Source: Microbacterium sp. LWH11-1.2 (GTDB lineage Bacteria > Actinomycetota > Actinomycetes > Actinomycetales > Microbacteriaceae). From it: DNA of 64,000 nt. Of this stretch, positions 61,108 through 64,000 are shown one piece after another. A model generated the notes under the pieces. It did no database searches, was not told the DNA's origin, and worked only from the letters and a program-made list of their open reading frames with translations. The translations under genes and the position numbers were made by a program. Location: the NCBI RefSeq assembly GCF_038397745.1, contig NZ_CP151636.1, forward strand, positions 1,984,001 to 2,048,000. The letters are read 5' to 3'. The first letter of the stretch is position 1. Each line of letters begins with the position of its first letter.

Positions 61108-62130
61108 ATGGCCGACTGGATCGCAGACGTTCTCGGCGAGGAGTTCGAGCAGCTCACCCTCGAGCTCGGCGACGACGACCAGGGCCCGGTCGTGGCGACT
61201 CTCGTGCGGGCGCTGCCGCCCGTGCAGGGGTGGTGGGATCGGCTGCGGGGGAGGCGCCCCCTGCTGGATGACGTCGACGTGCTGTACGTGCACGGGTGGT
61301 CCGACTACTTCTTCCAGAAGCGCCTCGCCCGCTTCTGGACGGCGAGGGGAGCGCGCTTCTTCGCGCTCGACCTGCGCAAATACGGTCGCAGTCTCCGCGA
61401 CGGCCAGACGCCGGGATACGTCGCCGATCTCGCGACCTACGACGAGGACATCGCCGCAGCGCTCGGTGCGATGGGGCACGCGATCGACGGGAGCGACAGC
61501 CGACGGCTCGTGCTCCTCGGTCACTCGACGGGCGGACTGACCCTGAGCCTGTGGGCATCGCGTCATCCGGATGCCGCGGACGCGGTGATCCTGAACAGCC
61601 CGTGGCTGGAGTTCCAGATCGCCCCGGTGCGTGCGGCGATCGCGCCGATGGTCGAGCTGCAGGCACGGCTCCGTCCGCGGGAGGTGGCCCCTCAGGTCGA
61701 TCTGGGCTTCTACTCGAGGGCGCAGCAGGAGGTCGCCGATCCGGACGATCCCATGGAGGTGAATCCGCTCTGGCGCCCCACCCAGACGATGGCGGTGTAT
61801 GCCGGCTGGCTGCACGCGATCCTCTCGGGCCATCGCACCGTCGCGTCGGGACTCTCGATCCCCGTTCCGGTGTGCGTGCTCCTCTCGGCCCGTTCGGCCG
61901 TGCCCACCCGCTGGTCGGAAGAGCTCACCGCGGCCGACTCCGTGCTGGTGGTCGACGACATCGCGCGCGCGGCCCTGCGCCTCGGCTCGTCCGTGACCGT
62001 CGAGCGGATCGACGGGGCGCTGCACGACGTCTTCCTCTCACGGCGCGAGGCGAGGGAAGACGCCTATCGGCGCCTCGAGCGCTGGGTCACCGGCTGGCAG
62101 GCGTCCGGCGGAGCGCTCGTTCAGAGATAG
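61108..62130 (+). CDS. Alpha/beta hydrolase (monoacylglycerol lipase-like)
   Basis: 340 residues. The nucleophile elbow is LGHSTGGLTLSLW (Ser near 135); YVHGWSDYFFQKRLARFW supplies the oxyanion region, and a late Asp/His pair, with His in GALHDVFLS near 305, completes the triad. It resembles the serine aminopeptidase S33/monoacylglycerol lipase group and has no signal peptide. GTG 61099 is an alternative start. The 3' end overlaps the convergent GntR gene by 10 bp. Confidence 0.85.
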   Translation: MADWIADVLGEEFEQLTLELGDDDQGPVVATLVRALPPVQGWWDRLRGRRPLLDDVDVLYVHGWSDYFFQKRLARFWTARGARFFALDLRKYGRSLRDGQTPGYVADLATYDEDIAAALGAMGHAIDGSDSRRLVLLGHSTGGLTLSLWASRHPDAADAVILNSPWLEFQIAPVRAAIAPMVELQARLRPREVAPQVDLGFYSRAQQEVADPDDPMEVNPLWRPTQTMAVYAGWLHAILSGHRTVASGLSIPVPVCVLLSARSAVPTRWSEELTAADSVLVVDDIARAALRLGSSVTVERIDGALHDVFLSRREAREDAYRRLERWVTGWQASGGALVQR

Positions 62131-62753
62131 TGCATCGCCCGGGTGAGGCGCTCCGCCTCATCCCCGTCGCCGCGGAGGACGGCGTCATGGAACTCGACGT
62201 AGACCTGCAGCATCCGCTCCCGGTCGTCGACGGGCACGGTCCAGTGACGGAGATTGCGCAGGAGCGCGACCGTCGTCTCCTCGATGACCGTGCAGTGCTG
62301 GGCGTTCTGGCTGTGCGCGCCGAGGTAGGCGAACACGTCCCAGCGGGTGTCTACGGTCAGCGTGCTGTCATGGAGCGAGTCGTACATCGCCTCCACGAGT
62401 CCGGCGACATGCGCGCGCTGCGCGGCGCTGAGCTGCGGGACGGCGAGGCGGGCGGCGATACCCGCCTGGTACCCCGCGAACGCGAGCGACTGTGCCACGG
62501 TGTCGGTCGTGACCTCGGTGACCTCGGTGTACCGACTCGGGTACATCGTCACCATCCCCAGGCGCTCCAGGCGCTGCAGCGCTTCCCGCACCGGCGTCCG
62601 GGAGACGTGCATCCGCTCGGCCACGTCGAGATCGCGGATGCGCTGCCCCGGGGCCAGTGTGCCGTCGACGATCTGCCGGCCGATGTGCTGGAAGACCTCC
62701 TCCGCCAGCAGTTGCTTGTTCTCGCCCACGTTCTTCGTTCCCATGCTGCCCAT
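62121..62753 (-). CDS. GntR-family regulator (FCD type)
   Basis: 210 residues: N-terminal winged helix (EEVFQHIGRQIVDGTLAPGQRIRDLDVAERMHVSRTPVREALQRLERLGMV, about 18-68) and a shorter helical effector domain with His residues (AYLGAHSQNAQHC, YVEFHDAVLRGD), like FCD proteins. The two possible starts, 62753 and 62744, differ by three residues. The 3' end overlaps the alpha/beta hydrolase. Its target may be at the palindrome 63110-63127, but no enzyme gene stands beside that site. Confidence 0.85.
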   Translation of the reverse strand: MGSMGTKNVGENKQLLAEEVFQHIGRQIVDGTLAPGQRIRDLDVAERMHVSRTPVREALQRLERLGMVTMYPSRYTEVTEVTTDTVAQSLAFAGYQAGIAARLAVPQLSAAQRAHVAGLVEAMYDSLHDSTLTVDTRWDVFAYLGAHSQNAQHCTVIEETTVALLRNLRHWTVPVDDRERMLQVYVEFHDAVLRGDGDEAERLTRAMHYL

Positions 62754-63109
62754 GGACCCCCGCCCCCAATTGCTCTTCCTTCTCCTGCTACGTGATGCGC
62801 CCGGGTGGGCCTCTCATCACAGATCGCGCAGGATGCCAACACACTACGCGCATAACTCCTCGCGCACGGAACATGACGCACGGGCACCACGGCGGCTCTC
62901 GAGGATGCTGACGGAGTTCTCTGCGGCCGACGGACGCGGAGCGCCCGCCGGCCGCATCCGACGCGGTCGCGCGGAACCGCCGCGAACCCCGTCCCCACGG
63001 GGGGAGGCCCGCGATTCCGAGAGCGCGGGGCCGTTCGACGACAGTACGTCACGCGGCTGGCGCGTCGTGGGTCGCATCGAGAAGCGACCCCTCTCAGTCT
63101 CAGCCACGC

Positions 63110-63127
63110 ATTCCGATATATCGGTAT
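63110..63127. promoter_or_regulatory. Palindrome ATTCCGATATATCGGTAT, possible GntR operator
   Basis: An 18-bp dyad with a perfect 12-bp core, CCGATATATCGG (63113-63124), AT-rich within a 70% GC region. Partial half-site ATCCGGATATG lies 4 bp downstream. The size and symmetry resemble operators of FadR/GntR-type regulators, and such a gene is 360 bp away. The regulated gene is not apparent. Confidence 0.45.
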
Positions 63128-63140
63128 GCGATCCGGATAT

Positions 63141-63188
63141 GACGAAACGATTCATCCGATGCCACGGCATCCGATGAATCGTCTCGTC
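63141..63188 (-). terminator. Large hairpin downstream of yajQ
   Basis: Arms 63141-63163 and 63166-63188 pair over 23 bp with two mismatches (inner 17 bp: ACGATTCATCCGATGCC), leaving a 2-nt center. It begins about 35 bp after the yajQ stop on the minus strand. The size suggests a rho-independent type terminator or a cruciform. Confidence 0.7.
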
Positions 63189-63222
63189 GCGCTGCACCCG
63201 GGCGTCGCGCCCGGTGAGAGGG

Positions 63223-63711
63223 TCAGCGGTAGTTGATGAACTGCAGGTCGACCTCGAGGTCGGAGCCCTTGAGCAGGCTGATCACGGTCTGGAGGTCGTC
63301 ACGGCTCTTGGACTGCACGCGCAGCTCGTCGCCCTGGATCTGGCTCTTCACGCCCTTCGGACCCTCGTCGCGGATGATCTTGTTGATCTTCTTCGCGTTC
63401 TCGGAGGAGATGCCGTCCTTGAGGCTCGAGACGATGCGGAACTCCTTGCCGCTCGCGAAGGGCTCCCCGGCGTCGAGGCTCTTCAGGGAGATCCCGCGCT
63501 TGATGAGCTTGGACTGGAACACGTCGAGCACGGCCTTCGCGCGCTCCTCGGAGTTGGCGATGATGAGGATCTGCTCGCCGCTCCACGCGATGGATGCCCC
63601 GGTGCCCTTGAAGTCGTAGCGCTGCTCGACCTCCTTGCGGGCCTGGTTGAGAGCGTTCTCGGCCTCCTGGTGATCCACTTTCGAGACGATGTCAAAGGAA
63701 CTGTCAGCCAT
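63223..63711 (-). CDS. yajQ: YajQ-family cyclic-di-GMP-binding protein
   Basis: 162 residues, the standard length of UPF0234/YajQ, made of two ferredoxin-like halves: [35 protein letters not shown] at the N-terminus and [43 protein letters not shown] at the end. In proteobacteria such proteins bind c-di-GMP and affect transcription; in actinobacteria the role is unclear. ATG 63711 is 6 nt from TACACT (63723-63718), which rejects the longer frame starting at 63792. Confidence 0.93.
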   Translation of the reverse strand: MADSSFDIVSKVDHQEAENALNQARKEVEQRYDFKGTGASIAWSGEQILIIANSEERAKAVLDVFQSKLIKRGISLKSLDAGEPFASGKEFRIVSSLKDGISSENAKKINKIIRDEGPKGVKSQIQGDELRVQSKSRDDLQTVISLLKGSDLEVDLQFINYR

Positions 63712-63794
63712 AGGAGAAGTGTATCGAGACTGCGGTTTGTGCGAGCTCGTGGAAGCGTTTTCATCTCGTCCTCCGCCACGAAGCCGGGTCACAG

Positions 63795-63806
63795 GTTGAT
63801 ATCAAC
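63795..63806. promoter_or_regulatory. Perfect 12-bp palindrome GTTGATATCAAC
   Basis: GTTGATATCAAC lies in the gap between divergent yajQ and the solute-binding protein gene, about 50 bp upstream of the operator at 63846. AT-rich in a GC-rich setting, it may be a second regulator site. Confidence 0.4.
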
Positions 63807-63817
63807 GCCTTCTTGCA

Positions 63818-63862
63818 TTGTGAATCCACTCGATCTCGATGCATACTGTAAGCGCTTGCAGT
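63818..63862 (+). promoter_or_regulatory. Promoter with LacI-type (cre-like) operator
   Basis: -35-like TTGTGA (63818-63823), 18-bp spacer, -10-like CATACT (63842-63847), and immediately overlapping the sequence CTGTAAGCGCTTGCAGT, a dyad around AAGCGCTT characteristic of LacI/GalR-family repressors of sugar operons. It stands about 40-55 bp before the lipoprotein start, so repression by a sugar-responsive LacI protein is expected. Confidence 0.7.
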
Positions 63863-63898
63863 ACTGCAGGCCATCAGCACCGAGAGAGGCACACACCA

Positions 63899-64000
63899 AT
63901 GAAGGTGAACAAGAGGGGCATCGTCGCCGCGGGCGCGATCGCCATCGTTTCGACTCTGACGCTCGCCGGCTGCGCCACGGGGACCAGCGGCGACGACTCG
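63899..64000 (+). CDS. Solute-binding lipoprotein (probable sugar ABC transporter), 3'-truncated by window edge
   Basis: 34 residues are visible: a lipoprotein signal peptide with Lys/Arg (MKVNKRG), a hydrophobic core and lipobox TLAGC (Cys25), then a Gly/Ser/Thr/Asp linker typical of extracellular solute-binding proteins family 1. GAGAGGC is the ribosome site. The LacI-type operator upstream supports a carbohydrate uptake operon that continues beyond the window. The specific sugar is unknown. Confidence 0.7.
   Translation, partial: MKVNKRGIVAAGAIAIVSTLTLAGCATGTSGDDS

Larger units (their letters stand above)
62754..63222. other. 469-bp gene-free stretch between GntR and yajQ
   Basis: No convincing gene is present; a minus-strand frame at 62844-63197 has arginine- and proline-rich composition and no RBS or homology signal. 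The part from 62800 to 63070 shows nothing clear. The right part holds an 18-bp near-perfect palindrome (63110-63127) and the large yajQ hairpin (63141-63188), annotated separately. Confidence 0.6.

Noticed and set aside
62844..63197. Possible small gene between GntR and yajQ
   Set aside because: No RBS or -10 box at a proper distance, disordered composition, and it runs through the palindrome and the yajQ hairpin.
1..64000. CRISPR arrays, rRNA genes, prophage structural genes, replication origin
   Set aside because: No regularly spaced repeats with unique spacers, no rRNA-like stretches, no phage modules and no DnaA-box cluster were noticed.

Overview
The window is high-GC DNA from an actinobacterium, most likely a Microbacteriaceae member close to Microbacterium. 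The case rests on the menaquinone genes (menA, menD, menF, menG, polyprenyl synthase), the DUF4229, DUF4287, DUF6421, DUF402 and WYL proteins, an LAxTG class E-type sortase signal, lineage-typical REP-like intergenic repeats, and many genes whose start codon lies 6-7 nt after a TANNNT box, the pattern of leaderless transcription. Taxonomy is inferred from gene content, not from a marker search.

Layout. (1) 0-6.4 kb: an amine catabolic operon with an APC permease, a gamma-glutamyl-GABA-hydrolase-like amidase, an SDR, a glutamine-synthetase-like ligase, an aldehyde dehydrogenase and a FadR-type regulator. It looks like gamma-glutamylation of an amine or amino alcohol, oxidation, then hydrolysis. 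(2) 6.4-15.2 kb: mixed housekeeping genes, namely threonine aldolase, MFS transporter, SDR, DUF6421, Lrp, ArsR, cupin, DUF4287, menA and DUF4229. (3) 16.3-22.2 kb: a surface-glycan operon in which glycosyltransferase, polysialyltransferase-like protein, NeuA fused to a HAD phosphatase, NeuB lacking its SAF domain, and a DUF6716-like transferase follow each other closely. (4) 22.4-26.2 kb: a drug-type ABC exporter, a divergent WYL regulator and a membrane protein. (5) 26.3 kb: a tRNA-like gene with a CAU anticodon and a strong terminator.

(6) 26.5-48.5 kb is the most interesting part. It is a RiPP (NHLP/TOMM type) locus with two divergent precursor genes, a fused E1-like/YcaO cyclodehydratase, a SagB-type dehydrogenase and an NHLM export complex (HlyD-like protein, C39-peptidase ABC transporter, second ABC protein). 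Next to it are two paralogous histidine kinase/LuxR response regulator pairs flanking an LAxTG-anchored, possibly aerolysin-like surface protein, an S13 D,D-peptidase lipoprotein and two paralogous serine-hydrolase lipoproteins. A 16-bp element, GACCYRSGTCYATRGY, stands about 35-105 bp upstream of both precursors, of the export operon, of the surface protein and of one serine hydrolase, always oriented toward the gene. This suggests that all of them form one regulon of the twin two-component systems.

(7) 48.6-64 kb: a TetR/MFS pair, ArfB, a membrane protein, the second half of the menaquinone locus (PLDc_N protein, menD, ppk2, menF, DUF402, menG, polyprenyl synthase), an NADPH-ferredoxin reductase, a lipoprotein, an alpha/beta hydrolase, a GntR regulator, yajQ, and the start of a solute-binding lipoprotein gene behind a LacI-type operator. 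The separation of menA-DUF4229 from PLDc_N-menD by about 36 kb of accessory genes suggests that the middle of the window was inserted or rearranged.
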